Notes under the pieces: generated by a model
The model's input: only the letters and a program-made list of their open reading frames with translations
Database searches by the model: none
What the model was told of the DNA's origin: nothing
Source of the DNA: Streptomyces bathyalis
GTDB lineage: Bacteria; Actinomycetota; Actinomycetes; Streptomycetales; Streptomycetaceae
DNA: 64,000 nucleotides
Direction: 5' to 3'
Assembly: GCF_015910445.1 (NCBI RefSeq)
Contig: NZ_CP048882.1
Coordinates: 5,949,501-6,013,500 of the forward strand
Made by a program: the position numbers and the translations under genes
Part shown: positions 7,567 through 15,570 of the stretch, in pieces
How positions within the stretch are numbered: position 1 is the first letter of the stretch
How the letters are laid out: each line of letters begins with the position of its first letter

Positions 7567-9096
7567 CTAACTTCCGGGCGGAAGGGGCAGTTCGCGGAGC
7601 TTCTGCTTCTGAACCTTGCCCGAGCCCGTGCGGGGCAGCGAGTCGACCTCGTCGAAGTGCGCGGGGATCTTGTACTTGGCGAGGCGCGCGGCGAGGAACG
7701 AGCGCAACTCGTCGGCGGTGGCGTGCGTGCCGGGGCGCAGCGTGAAGAACGCCCGGCCCGTCTGTCCCCACTTCTCGTCCGGCACGCCGATCACCGCGCA
7801 CCCCGCGACCGAGGGGTGCTCGAAGAGGACGGCCTCGGTCTCGGCCGGATAGACGTTCTCGCCGCCCGAGATGTACATGTCCTTGACCCGGTCGACGATG
7901 GTGACGAAGCCGTCCTCGTCACGCGTCGCGATGTCCCCGGAGTGGAACCATCCGCCCTCGGAGAAGGCGGCTGCGGTTGCTTCGGGGTCGTTCCAGTAGC
8001 CCGGCGTGACGTTGGGGCCCTGGATGAGGACCTCGCCCCGCTCACCCGGCACGGCTTCCGTCAGGTCGGGCCGTACGAGGCGCACATCGGCGAAGAACAC
8101 CGGCACGCCCGCCGAGCCCGCCCGCTCGACGCTCTCCGCCGCTTCGAGCCACGTCGCGCCGGGTGAGGTCTCGGTGAGCCCGTAGCCCTGGCAGAAGACG
8201 AGGCCCCGCTCCTGGTACGTGCGGATCAGCGTTTCCGGGATCGGCGCGCCGCCTGACATGAGATGGCGCAGCGAGGAGAGGTCGGCACCGGCCCACCGCG
8301 GGGACTGGGCGAAAGCGGCGAACATCGTCGTCACGCCGAACATCCAGGTGATGCGGTGCTCGGCGATCAGGTCGTAGCAGGCGTCGACGTCCCACGCCGG
8401 CATGATCACGCTGCATCCGCCCTTGAGGAACGTGGGGAGCAGCATCTGGTTCAGCGCCGCGACGTGGAAGAGCGGGGCGCTGATCAGCGTCACCTCGTCC
8501 GAGGCGATGTCGAGGCCCACCATCAGATTGAGCGTGTTCCAGATGATGTTGGCGTGCGTGAGGACCGCGCCCTTGGGCCTGCCCGTGGTTCCGGAGGTGT
8601 AGAGGATGAAGGCGGGGTCGTCGCGCGAGACCGGTACGTCGAGGGGCGAGGGATCACCCGAGGCGAGCCACGGCTCGTAGTCCCGCTCGCCGGGGGAGGG
8701 ATCGCTCAGGGCCACGACGCCACGCAGACCGTCGCGGGCGGTGAGGGCGGCCGCGGTCTCCGCGCACCCGTGGCCGTACACCAGCAGGGATGCTCCCGAG
8801 TGGCCGAGCACGTAGTCGAGTTCGGGCGCCGTGAGGCGGAAGTTGAGCGGCACGAAGACAGCGCCGATCATGTGCGTGGCGAACATCGTCTCGGCGAACG
8901 CCGGATGGTTCGTGCCCAGATACGCCACGCGGTCGCCTGGCCCCACACCCTCCGCCCTCAGCCGTGAGGCCAGGCGGGTGCTGCGCTCGTGGACCTGCGC
9001 GTAGGTGACGGCCTTGCCCTCGTGGACCAACGCGGTGCGTCCCGGCGAGAGTTGGGCCCTCCGCGCCGGCCACGATCCGATGCCCTGGTTGTGCAT
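7567..9096 (-). CDS. AMP-forming acyl-CoA synthetase (ANL superfamily)
   Basis: A 509-residue adenylate-forming ligase that would activate a carboxylic acid with ATP and CoA. Motifs in order: YTSGTTGRPKGA (P-loop-like A3, about residue 163), GYGLTETSPG (A5, about 304), HSGDIATRDEDGF (A7/A8, about 383) and GSGKVQKQKLRE with the C-terminal catalytic lysine (about 495). Length and motifs match the medium/long-chain or aromatic-acid CoA ligases; the substrate is unknown. It is packed between an MFS transporter (one-base gap) and an amidohydrolase (three-base gap), so it is very likely co-translated and acts on what the transporter brings in. Confidence 0.92.
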   Translation of the reverse strand: MHNQGIGSWPARRAQLSPGRTALVHEGKAVTYAQVHERSTRLASRLRAEGVGPGDRVAYLGTNHPAFAETMFATHMIGAVFVPLNFRLTAPELDYVLGHSGASLLVYGHGCAETAAALTARDGLRGVVALSDPSPGERDYEPWLASGDPSPLDVPVSRDDPAFILYTSGTTGRPKGAVLTHANIIWNTLNLMVGLDIASDEVTLISAPLFHVAALNQMLLPTFLKGGCSVIMPAWDVDACYDLIAEHRITWMFGVTTMFAAFAQSPRWAGADLSSLRHLMSGGAPIPETLIRTYQERGLVFCQGYGLTETSPGATWLEAAESVERAGSAGVPVFFADVRLVRPDLTEAVPGERGEVLIQGPNVTPGYWNDPEATAAAFSEGGWFHSGDIATRDEDGFVTIVDRVKDMYISGGENVYPAETEAVLFEHPSVAGCAVIGVPDEKWGQTGRAFFTLRPGTHATADELRSFLAARLAKYKIPAHFDEVDSLPRTGSGKVQKQKLRELPLPPGS

Positions 9097-9097
9097 C

Positions 9098-10447
9098 TCA
9101 ACTCCTGCTCAGGGGACGGGAGCCGGCCCCGGGCTTCTCGGACAGGTCCCGGCCACGGGTCTCGCCCAGCAGCAGGATGCTCACCACGGTCAGCGCGCAG
9201 AACCCCGCGACGACCAGGGACACGGTGAGCGTCCCGCCACCGCCGGCCGCACGCTGGACCTCGGCGAAGAGCAGCGGAGCCAGACCCGCGCCCGTCCCGG
9301 CGAGCTGGTAGCCGAGGGAGGCGCCGGTGTAGCGGCTGCGGGTGCTGAACAGTTCGGCGTACAGCGCCGCCAGCGGCCCGTACATCATCGGGTGGATGAC
9401 GGACTGGCCCAGCACCAGCGCCACCGTCAGCAGCAGTGCGCTTCCGGCGTCGACCATCGGGAAGAGGGCGAAGGCGAAGATGCCCATGGCGACCGCACCG
9501 GCGAGGACGACGGGACGCCGGCCGACCCGGTCCGAGAGCGCGGACCAGCCGATGATGCCCGGCACGGCCAGCGCGGAGGAGAGCGTGAGCGCGTTCAGCA
9601 CCGTCTGCCGTTCGTGCCCGGTCTGGACTCCGTGGGCGATGAGGAACGTCGTCAGCGTGCCCTGTGCGATGAACGCCGCGAGCCCGACCGCCACCGCGAG
9701 CAGCAGGCTGCGCGGGTGGCGCCGCAGCAGCTCGAGAAGGGGCGGCCTGCTGTCGCTCCCGGAGCGTGCGGCCTCAAAGACGGGCGTCTCCTCCACCCGC
9801 AGCCGCACGAACAGCCCCACGGCCAGCAGCACGATGCTGAGCAGGAACGGGATGCGCCAGCCCCATTCGAGGAGGGCCTGCTCGCCGACGACGGCACCGG
9901 TCGCGGTGAGCGCCGCCGTGGAGAGCACCATCCCGAAAGGCGCCCCGGCGTTGGTGAAACTCGCCCACAGGCCGCGCCGCGACGTCGCGTGCTCGGCGGA
10001 CATCAGCACGGCGCCGCCCCACTCGCCGCCGACCGCGACGCCCTGCAGGACCCGCAGCAGCACCAGCATGACCGCCGCCCAGCTGCCGATCTGCTCGTAC
10101 GTCGGGAGCACGCCGATGAGGAAGCTGACGGTGCCCATCAGGGTCATCGTCATCACGAGCATGCGCTTGCGGCCGAGCCTGTCGCCGAAGTGCCCGAAGA
10201 CGACGCCGCCGAGGGGACGGGCCAGATATCCGGCGGCGAACGTGCCGAAGCTGGCCACGGTGCCCGCCAGCGGGTCCAGGTCGGTGAAGAAGACCTTGCT
10301 GAAGACGACGGCCGAGGCCGTGGCGTAGAGAAGGAAGTCGTAGTACTCGATCACGCTGCCGAGGAAGCTGGAGGTGACCGCCCGGCGGAGCTGGACGTTC
10401 CCTGCGGCGCCGGGGGAATGGGTGCCTGATGGTGCGGTGCCGGCCAT
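9098..10447 (-). CDS. MFS transporter, metabolite:H+ symporter (MHS/ShiA-like) type
   Basis: A 449-residue protein with about twelve hydrophobic segments. It starts with the MHS-family signature region (SSFLGSVIEYYDFLLYATASAVVF), and carries the two half-repeat loop motifs GHFGDRLGRKRML (after helix 2) and SALSDRVGRRPVV (after helix 8), plus the RVLQGVAVGGEWGGA helix 4 signature. MHS members import organic acids such as shikimate, alpha-ketoglutarate, citrate, proline/betaine and aromatic acids by proton symport. It sits in the operon next to the CoA ligase, which suggests uptake of a carboxylate; the exact substrate is not readable from sequence. Confidence 0.92.
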   Translation of the reverse strand: MAGTAPSGTHSPGAAGNVQLRRAVTSSFLGSVIEYYDFLLYATASAVVFSKVFFTDLDPLAGTVASFGTFAAGYLARPLGGVVFGHFGDRLGRKRMLVMTMTLMGTVSFLIGVLPTYEQIGSWAAVMLVLLRVLQGVAVGGEWGGAVLMSAEHATSRRGLWASFTNAGAPFGMVLSTAALTATGAVVGEQALLEWGWRIPFLLSIVLLAVGLFVRLRVEETPVFEAARSGSDSRPPLLELLRRHPRSLLLAVAVGLAAFIAQGTLTTFLIAHGVQTGHERQTVLNALTLSSALAVPGIIGWSALSDRVGRRPVVLAGAVAMGIFAFALFPMVDAGSALLLTVALVLGQSVIHPMMYGPLAALYAELFSTRSRYTGASLGYQLAGTGAGLAPLLFAEVQRAAGGGGTLTVSLVVAGFCALTVVSILLLGETRGRDLSEKPGAGSRPLSRS

Positions 10448-10496
10448 GACTGGCCTCCCGTGTCGGTGAGTTGCGGGACGAGCGTGAGCCCGGGGC

Positions 10497-10955
10497 TCAG
10501 CTGTAGTGCCGGTAGAGGGCCTGGCCCACGCACGCGGGCTTGTCCGAACCGTCGATCTCCACGGTGAAGTCGAGCTCCATCTGGACCCCGCCCCCGGACA
10601 CCTCCACCACGGAGCCGACCTTGCCCGTCAGACGGATCCTGCTGCCGACGGGTACGGGGGCCGGGAAACGCACCTTTCCCAGCCCGTAGTTGACGCTCAT
10701 CGAGACGCCGCTGATCTGCAGCAGCTGCTGGAAGAGCGGGATGACGAGCGAGAGCGTGAGGTAACCGTGGGCGATGGTGACGCCGAAGGGACCGGAAGCG
10801 GCCGCCTCCTCGTCGACGTGGATCCACTGGTGGTCGTCGGTGGCGTCGGCGAACGTGCCGACCCGCTCCTGTGTGATCTCCAGCCAGTCGCTGCTGCCGA
10901 GGTCCTGGCCGGCCAGGACCTTCAGCTCCTCCACACCGTGAACCGTGGTTGTCAT
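10497..10955 (-). CDS. MaoC-like (R)-specific enoyl-CoA hydratase/dehydratase
   Basis: A 152-residue single hot-dog domain. It has the hydratase-2 motif ADATDDHQWIHVDEE (about residue 36), with catalytic Asp and His, followed by GVTIAHGYLTLSLV. Members hydrate 2-enoyl-CoA to (R)-3-hydroxyacyl-CoA. Its ATG overlaps the TGA of the upstream amidohydrolase (ATGA), so the two are translationally coupled. With the CoA ligase and SDR of the same operon it would supply the hydration step of a beta-oxidation-like sequence; that pathway reading is inference. Confidence 0.9.
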   Translation of the reverse strand: MTTTVHGVEELKVLAGQDLGSSDWLEITQERVGTFADATDDHQWIHVDEEAAASGPFGVTIAHGYLTLSLVIPLFQQLLQISGVSMSVNYGLGKVRFPAPVPVGSRIRLTGKVGSVVEVSGGGVQMELDFTVEIDGSDKPACVGQALYRHYS

Positions 10956-11890
10956 GGGCTCTCTCCCTCCGCCGGGCCGGCCTCCGGCTTCGTGAGGCCG
11001 AGCAGCCGCGCCGCATTCTCCTTGAGGATCTTGGGACGTACCTCGGGTTTGATCTCGAGCTTGTCGAAGTCGGAGAGCCAGCGGTCGGGCGTGATGACCG
11101 GGTAGTCCGAGCCGAAGAGGACCTTGTCCTTGAGCAAGCTGTTGGCGTAGCGCACGAGTTGTGGCGGGAAGTACTTCGGGGACCAGCCCGAGAGGTCGAT
11201 GTGCACGTACGGCTTGTGCGTCGCGACGGCCAGCGCCTCGTCCTGCCAGGGGAACGACGGGTGGGCGAGGATGATGCGCAACTCGGGGAAGTCCACGGCG
11301 ACATCGTCGACGAGCATCGGGTTGCTGTACTTCAGCCGGATTCCGCCACCGCCGGGCACCCCGGCGCCGATGCCGGTCTGGCCCGTGTGGAAGAGAGCGG
11401 GGACGCCCAGTTCCTCGATCGCCTCGTAGAGCGGGTAGGCCATCCGGTCGTCGGGCGAGAACGCCTGGATGCTCGGGTGGAACTTGAAGCCGCGCACGCC
11501 GTGTTCGGTGACGAGCCTGCGCGCCTCCCGCACGGCCGCCCTGCCCTTCCAAGGGTCGACGCTGCCGAAGGGGATCAGGACGTCGGAGTGCTGCGCGCAG
11601 CTCTCGGCGACCTCCTCGTTGGAGATGCGGGGATGACCCGTCGCATGCTCGGCGTCGACGGTGAAGACGACGGCGGCCATGTTGCGTTCGCGGTAGTACG
11701 CCGCCATCTGCCCGATGGTGGGCTGCCGTTCGGTGTGCGTCTTGAAGTACTCGGCGGAGGCGCCGAAGAGTTCGGGGCTGAGCGAGCCGTGCCCGTCGGC
11801 CGACACCTCGGCGTGGGTGTGCACGTCGATGGCCGTCAACTCGTCGGGGTTGATCGCCGGTTCGCGCGGTGTGCCGCCCGCCCGGGTCAT
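10952..11890 (-). CDS. Amidohydrolase-2 family protein (second copy)
   Basis: A 312-residue TIM-barrel metalloenzyme. Ligand motifs are AIDVHTHAEV (about residue 22), GFKFHPSIQAFSP (about 140), ALFHTGQTGIG (about 165), IILAHPSFPWQDEAL (about 206) and LFGSDYPVITPDRWL (about 260). It resembles the 4-oxalomesaconate hydratase/ACMSD-like group, with a longer insertion than the other copy at 6691-7563; the two are distant paralogs rather than a recent duplication. Start and stop both overlap neighbours by four bases (ATGA with the SDR and with MaoC), which indicates tight co-translation. It could act as decarboxylase, hydratase or hydrolase. Confidence 0.86.
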   Translation of the reverse strand: MTRAGGTPREPAINPDELTAIDVHTHAEVSADGHGSLSPELFGASAEYFKTHTERQPTIGQMAAYYRERNMAAVVFTVDAEHATGHPRISNEEVAESCAQHSDVLIPFGSVDPWKGRAAVREARRLVTEHGVRGFKFHPSIQAFSPDDRMAYPLYEAIEELGVPALFHTGQTGIGAGVPGGGGIRLKYSNPMLVDDVAVDFPELRIILAHPSFPWQDEALAVATHKPYVHIDLSGWSPKYFPPQLVRYANSLLKDKVLFGSDYPVITPDRWLSDFDKLEIKPEVRPKILKENAARLLGLTKPEAGPAEGESP

Positions 11891-12804
11891 CGCGGCGCCT
11901 CCGGGGTGCGCGGCGCGGGTATGCCGTACGTCTCCGGCTGTGCGCCCGGCCCGGTACTCCAGGAGGCGGCGATGGAATCCGCGTCCCAGCCTCCGCCGGC
12001 GTACGCCGCCGCCTTCTCCTGCGGGTGCGACCACAGGGCGAGCTTGTCGCCGCCGATGCCGATCGCCTGGCCCGTCACGTCGGACGACGCATCGGAGGCG
12101 AGGAAGACGACGAGCGGCGCGGCGTCCTCCGCCGTCCCGAACCCCTCGTCCCTGCGCAGCCATTCGGGCAGCGGGCCGCCGGTCCTCTCGGCCTCCTCGA
12201 TGAGGGGCGCGAAGGCGGGGATCGTCCTCGTCATCTCGGTGGCCGCCACGGGCACGATCGCGTTCGCCGTGATGCCCGCGCGTGCCAGCTCCATCGCCCA
12301 CGTGCGGGCCATGGCGACGATGCCGGCCTTGGCGGCCGCGTAGTTGGTCTGCCCGAAGTTGCCGCGCTGTCCGGCGGGGGAGGAGACCAGGATCAGCCGC
12401 CCGCCGGTGCCCTGTTCCCGCATCCGTACCGCCGCGGCGCGGGCGCAGGTGAACGTGCCGCGCAGATGCACGTCGACGACGGTGTCGAAGTCCTCGTCGG
12501 ACATCTTCCACAGCACCTTGTCGCGCAGGACGCCCGCGTTGGTGACCATGACGTCCAGCCGCCCGAAGTTCTCGACGGCAGCGTCCACCAGGGCGTCCGC
12601 GGTCGAGGTCTCACCGACGGGAGCGACCACGGACACGGCTCGGCCTCCGCCGGCAGTGATCTTCTCGACGGCAGCCGCGGCGGCGGTCGCGTCGACGTCG
12701 TTGACCACGACGGACGCTCCGGCGACGGCAAGGGCCTCCGCGTAGGCGAGGCCCAGCCCCCGGCCGCTGCCGGTGACGATGGCTGCTTTCCCGGACAGAT
12801 CCAT
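11887..12804 (-). CDS. SDR family 3-hydroxyacyl-CoA-type dehydrogenase
   Basis: A 305-residue classical SDR with TGSGRGLGLA (about residue 12), VVNDVDA (NAD-preferring acidic residue after strand 2), VTNAGVLRD (NAG motif), and YAAAK (catalytic Tyr/Lys, about residue 165). The long C-terminus and layout resemble the dehydrogenase domain of peroxisomal multifunctional enzyme type 2, which oxidises (R)-3-hydroxyacyl-CoA; this fits the MaoC partner two genes downstream. The ATG at 12804 follows an AAGAGG site; codons upstream lie in the divergent promoter region. It is the first gene of the operon, and a PaaX-type regulator is divergently encoded 122 bases away. Confidence 0.9.
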   Translation of the reverse strand: MDLSGKAAIVTGSGRGLGLAYAEALAVAGASVVVNDVDATAAAAAVEKITAGGGRAVSVVAPVGETSTADALVDAAVENFGRLDVMVTNAGVLRDKVLWKMSDEDFDTVVDVHLRGTFTCARAAAVRMREQGTGGRLILVSSPAGQRGNFGQTNYAAAKAGIVAMARTWAMELARAGITANAIVPVAATEMTRTIPAFAPLIEEAERTGGPLPEWLRRDEGFGTAEDAAPLVVFLASDASSDVTGQAIGIGGDKLALWSHPQEKAAAYAGGGWDADSIAASWSTGPGAQPETYGIPAPRTPEAPR

Positions 12805-12883
12805 GGGCACGTACCTCTTTCGGCCACTGCGGCGCTCGCGTCCGTACGCCAAGGAACGTACGGCTGTTCTGAGACGACCGTCA

Positions 12884-12899
12884 ATAATGTGCACAACAT
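12884..12899. promoter_or_regulatory. Candidate operator between the SDR operon and the PaaX-type gene
   Basis: The 122-base divergent intergenic region contains the near-palindrome ATAATGTGCACAACAT, with the perfect core TGTGCACA. TAATGT within it could serve as a -10 for the rightward gene. Its position suits control of both divergent transcripts by the PaaX-type repressor, but no known operator is matched. Confidence 0.4.
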
Positions 12900-12926
12900 C
12901 GGTCTCCGGCGGCTACGCTTTTCGAC

Positions 12927-13784
12927 GTGACGCCCAGCAGCGCAGAGACAGAAGAACCGGACCGGGGGCCCGGCCCCGCCGTCCGCCCGCAGTCCCTCAT
13001 GTTCAGCTTCTTCGGCATCCATGTGCTGGGGCGCGGCACCGGCGTCTACTCCGGCAGCGTCATCGACGTCTTCGCCCGCGCCGGCGTCGGTGAGGAAGCC
13101 GTGCGCTCCACGCTCGCCCGCATGGCCAAACGGAACCTGCTGGTGCGCCACCGTCAGGGCCGCAAGGTCTACTTCGGGCTCACGCCGCACGCCGAGGAGG
13201 TGCTCCAGGACGGGCACCGCCGCATCTGGGAGACCGGAGCCGTCAACCGGGACTGGGACGGCACATGGACGCTCGTGGGCTTCTCCCTGCCCGACAGCCG
13301 CCGCCGCGAACGGCACGATCTGCGTTCACGGCTGATATGGGAGGGTTTCGGGCCGCTGCAGAACGGGCTGTGGATCGCCCCCGGAGAGAAGGACGCCGCC
13401 GCGATCCTCGCGCCGACGGGCCTCGACGAGCACGTCACCGTGCTCCGCGCCCAGGCGTTCAAGCCGACCGAGGCCGCGGACCTCGTACGCAAGGCCTTCG
13501 ACGCCGCCTCGATCGCCGACGGCTACCGGGCGTTCCTCGGGCGCTGGGACACCGGGCGCCGCCCTCCGCTGCCCTCCGCGCCCGACGACCTGGCACGTCA
13601 GCTGATGCTGCACACCGACTGGCTGCGGCTGGTCCGCCAGGACCCGCACCTGCCCGCGGAACACCTGCCTCAGGACTGGCCCGCGATCCGGGCGGAGAAC
13701 TGCTTCCGCGCGCTGGCCCGTGCGTACGAGCCGACAGCGGCACGCCTCGCGGACGACGTGCTCGACGTCATCCCGGTCGTCTGA
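12927..13784 (+). CDS. PaaX family transcriptional regulator
   Basis: A 285-residue PaaX-type repressor. Residues about 25-95 hold the N-terminal winged helix (VYSGSVIDVFARAGVGEEAVRSTLARM in type, then NLLVRHRQGRKVYFGLTP); the middle has the Cas2-like PaaX fold (NRDWDGTWTLVGFSLP, LIWEGFGPLQNGLWIAP), and the end is the PaaX C-terminal domain with LMLHTDWLRLVRQDPHLP. Family members repress catabolic operons and are released by an aryl- or acyl-CoA, classically phenylacetyl-CoA. Divergent placement next to an operon with its own CoA ligase fits feed-forward induction by the CoA ester. GTG start. Confidence 0.92.
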   Translation: MTPSSAETEEPDRGPGPAVRPQSLMFSFFGIHVLGRGTGVYSGSVIDVFARAGVGEEAVRSTLARMAKRNLLVRHRQGRKVYFGLTPHAEEVLQDGHRRIWETGAVNRDWDGTWTLVGFSLPDSRRRERHDLRSRLIWEGFGPLQNGLWIAPGEKDAAAILAPTGLDEHVTVLRAQAFKPTEAADLVRKAFDAASIADGYRAFLGRWDTGRRPPLPSAPDDLARQLMLHTDWLRLVRQDPHLPAEHLPQDWPAIRAENCFRALARAYEPTAARLADDVLDVIPVV

Positions 13785-13846
13785 ACGCGCACGGCGCGCT
13801 CAAGCGCTACGTCCACTGAGCGGCATCCCCGCCGCCGAGCCCCCGC

Positions 13847-14503
13847 TCAGGCGCCGCCGTCCCGCGGTGCCGGCGCGCAACCCAGCACATGCGCCTTGAC
13901 GAGTTCCGCGATGCGCGGATCGCGGCGGCGGAACGCCTCCATGACCGCCTCGTGCTCCTCCGCGTACGACTGCTGCACCGTCCCGAGCCAGCGGATCGAC
14001 AGAGCCGTCCACACCTCGATGCCCAGCGACTCCCAGGTGTGCAGCAGCACGCTGTTGCCCGCGGCCCGCACCATCTCCCTGTGGAAGGCCACGGTGTGCC
14101 GGACCTGCGCCTCGCCGTCACCGGCGCGGTCCGCCTCGTACAGGGCCGCGACATGCGGCTGCAGCGCGGACGCGTCCCCCGCGAGGTGCGGAGCGGCCAG
14201 CTCCGCGGCGATCTGCTCCAGCCCGGCGCGCACCGGGTAGATCTCCTCCAGGTCGGCCGCCGACAACTCCCGGACGCGCACGCCCTTGTTCGTCGCCGAC
14301 TCGATCAGCCGCAGCGTCTCCAGCTCGCGCAGCGCCTCCCGCACCGGCGTCTGGCTGACCTCCAGCTCCACGGCGATCCGCCGCTCCACGATCCGCTCGC
14401 CGGGCTTCCACCGGCCACTGACGATGCCGTCCACGATGTGCTCGCGGATCTGCTCGCGCAGCGAGTGCGCCAGCGGCCGGGACGGGGACGGGGTCGAGGT
14501 CAC
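13847..14503 (-). CDS. GntR family regulator, FadR/FCD subfamily
   Basis: A 218-residue regulator. The N-terminal winged helix (residues about 10-75) contains GRWKPGERIVERRIAVELE and SQTPVREALRELETLRLIE, the GntR hallmark. The helical FCD domain follows with LEEIYPVRAGLEQIAAELAA, the metal-ligand region HTVAFHREMVRAAGN, and EEHEAVMEAFRRRD near the end. FCD regulators sense carboxylic acids such as pyruvate, lactate or acyl compounds. The GTG start gives the usual length. It is convergent with the PaaX-type gene. It may control the nearby catabolic operon or, by position, a dehydrogenase gene; neither is shown. Confidence 0.92.
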   Translation of the reverse strand: MTSTPSPSRPLAHSLREQIREHIVDGIVSGRWKPGERIVERRIAVELEVSQTPVREALRELETLRLIESATNKGVRVRELSAADLEEIYPVRAGLEQIAAELAAPHLAGDASALQPHVAALYEADRAGDGEAQVRHTVAFHREMVRAAGNSVLLHTWESLGIEVWTALSIRWLGTVQQSYAEEHEAVMEAFRRRDPRIAELVKAHVLGCAPAPRDGGA

Positions 14504-14636
14504 GGGAGCGGGTCCTTCCTGGGGCGGTCCGGGAGGCCGGTGGTTCCGGGTGGGCTCGGCGGGGACGGTGCCTCGACGATACGACCCCGCAGGTTACGGG
14601 CGCGCCGGGTGGGGGCCACGATCCGTGAGGGGTTCG

Positions 14637-15170
14637 TCACGAGACCCAGCCGGTGGCCGCGACCACGTCGCGGGTGATCTCAGTGACGGTCCGTCCGTCG
14701 GTCACCACCCGCACCGTGTCCGGGGGCGCTTCCTCGTCGAGCAGCCGTGCCTTGGTGAAGCTGCTGCGCAACCCGTCGTCCAGTTCGGAGCCGCGCTCGC
14801 GCTCCGTCAGCCGTTCCCGCGCCGTCCGGTCGCAGGCGGTCAAGAGGACGCGGACCAGGCGTACGTCCTCTCCCGTCGCGCGCCGGAACACGTCCCCCAT
14901 CCCGGGCATGACGCTGAGGGTGTTGGTGTAGATCAGACGCCGGTACCCGAGTTCCGCGTAGTTGGCCCACACCGCCGTCAGATTGCGCTCGACGATCCCC
15001 GTGCGGTCCGGGTCCCCCGCCGGGGCGGGATGGACCTGGCCCATGAAGTCGCCCTCGATGACGGCGTGCGCGACTCCGGCGGCGCGGAGCCAGGCGGAAA
15101 CCTCCCACCCCACGGTCGACTTGCCCACCCCGGCGCGCCCTCCGATGACGAGCACTTCGGCGTTGCCCAT
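14637..15170 (-). CDS. P-loop ATPase/kinase-like protein
   Basis: A 177-residue single-domain P-loop protein. Walker A is GGRAGVGKST (residues 9-18); VIEGDFMGQVHP resembles the hydrophobic/acidic motif after strand 2 in adenylylsulfate kinase- or AAA_33-like small kinases, and RARERLTERERG-type residues (TARERLTERERGSE) form a lid-like arginine-rich segment. It likely phosphorylates a small molecule or nucleic acid end, but no substrate is evident. No membrane segment. The start MGNAEVLVIGG places the P-loop strand directly at the N-terminus. It stands alone between the GntR gene and a non-coding stretch. Confidence 0.75.
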   Translation of the reverse strand: MGNAEVLVIGGRAGVGKSTVGWEVSAWLRAAGVAHAVIEGDFMGQVHPAPAGDPDRTGIVERNLTAVWANYAELGYRRLIYTNTLSVMPGMGDVFRRATGEDVRLVRVLLTACDRTARERLTERERGSELDDGLRSSFTKARLLDEEAPPDTVRVVTDGRTVTEITRDVVAATGWVS

Positions 15171-15570
15171 CCCGGCAGCATGCCCGCACGCGGCGCTCCG
15201 TTGCGACCGGTGCGGTGCTTCCCGACTCGCCCCCCGACGGGTGACTTGCCGCCGCTTGCGGCCAACTCACCCCTATGACCTGTGTGTTGTGTCTGTGGCT
15301 TCAACAATGTGGCCGCAACGCCGTTTCTGAGTCACAGTCCTTGGCGTGCAGGGCGTACACCGCCCTGGGCAGAGGGGGGACAGCAAGGAAGGCCCCGGGC
15401 GGCGCCCCGGGTCTGCCTCTGTCGGGGCGGTCGTCGGCCGGGAACGGCAAGCAACTCCGGCCACGGCCGCCCGAGGGCGCCCCCGCCTGCTCGCAACCGC
15501 AGGCGGGGGGCTTGCTGTACCGGATGCCAGTGCGCGCCCCCGCGCGAAGTGCCCGCGTACGCTACCGGCC
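15171..15570. other. Non-coding stretch with two inverted repeats
   Basis: No supportable gene is seen in these 400 bases; frames present have no recognisable domain. A hairpin-forming stretch lies at 15241-15270, upstream of the P-loop gene on the minus strand (GTGAGTTGGCCGC pairing with GCGGCGGCAAGTCAC), and a terminator-like hairpin lies at 15479-15511. Confidence 0.5.
15479..15511 (-). terminator. GC-rich hairpin downstream of the ArsR-like gene
   Basis: GCCCCCGCCTGC (15479-15490) pairs with GCAGGCGGGGGC-like sequence (15499-15511) across an eight-base loop, about 60 bases past the stop of the ArsR-like regulator. There is no U-tract, which is usual for actinobacterial terminators. Confidence 0.6.
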
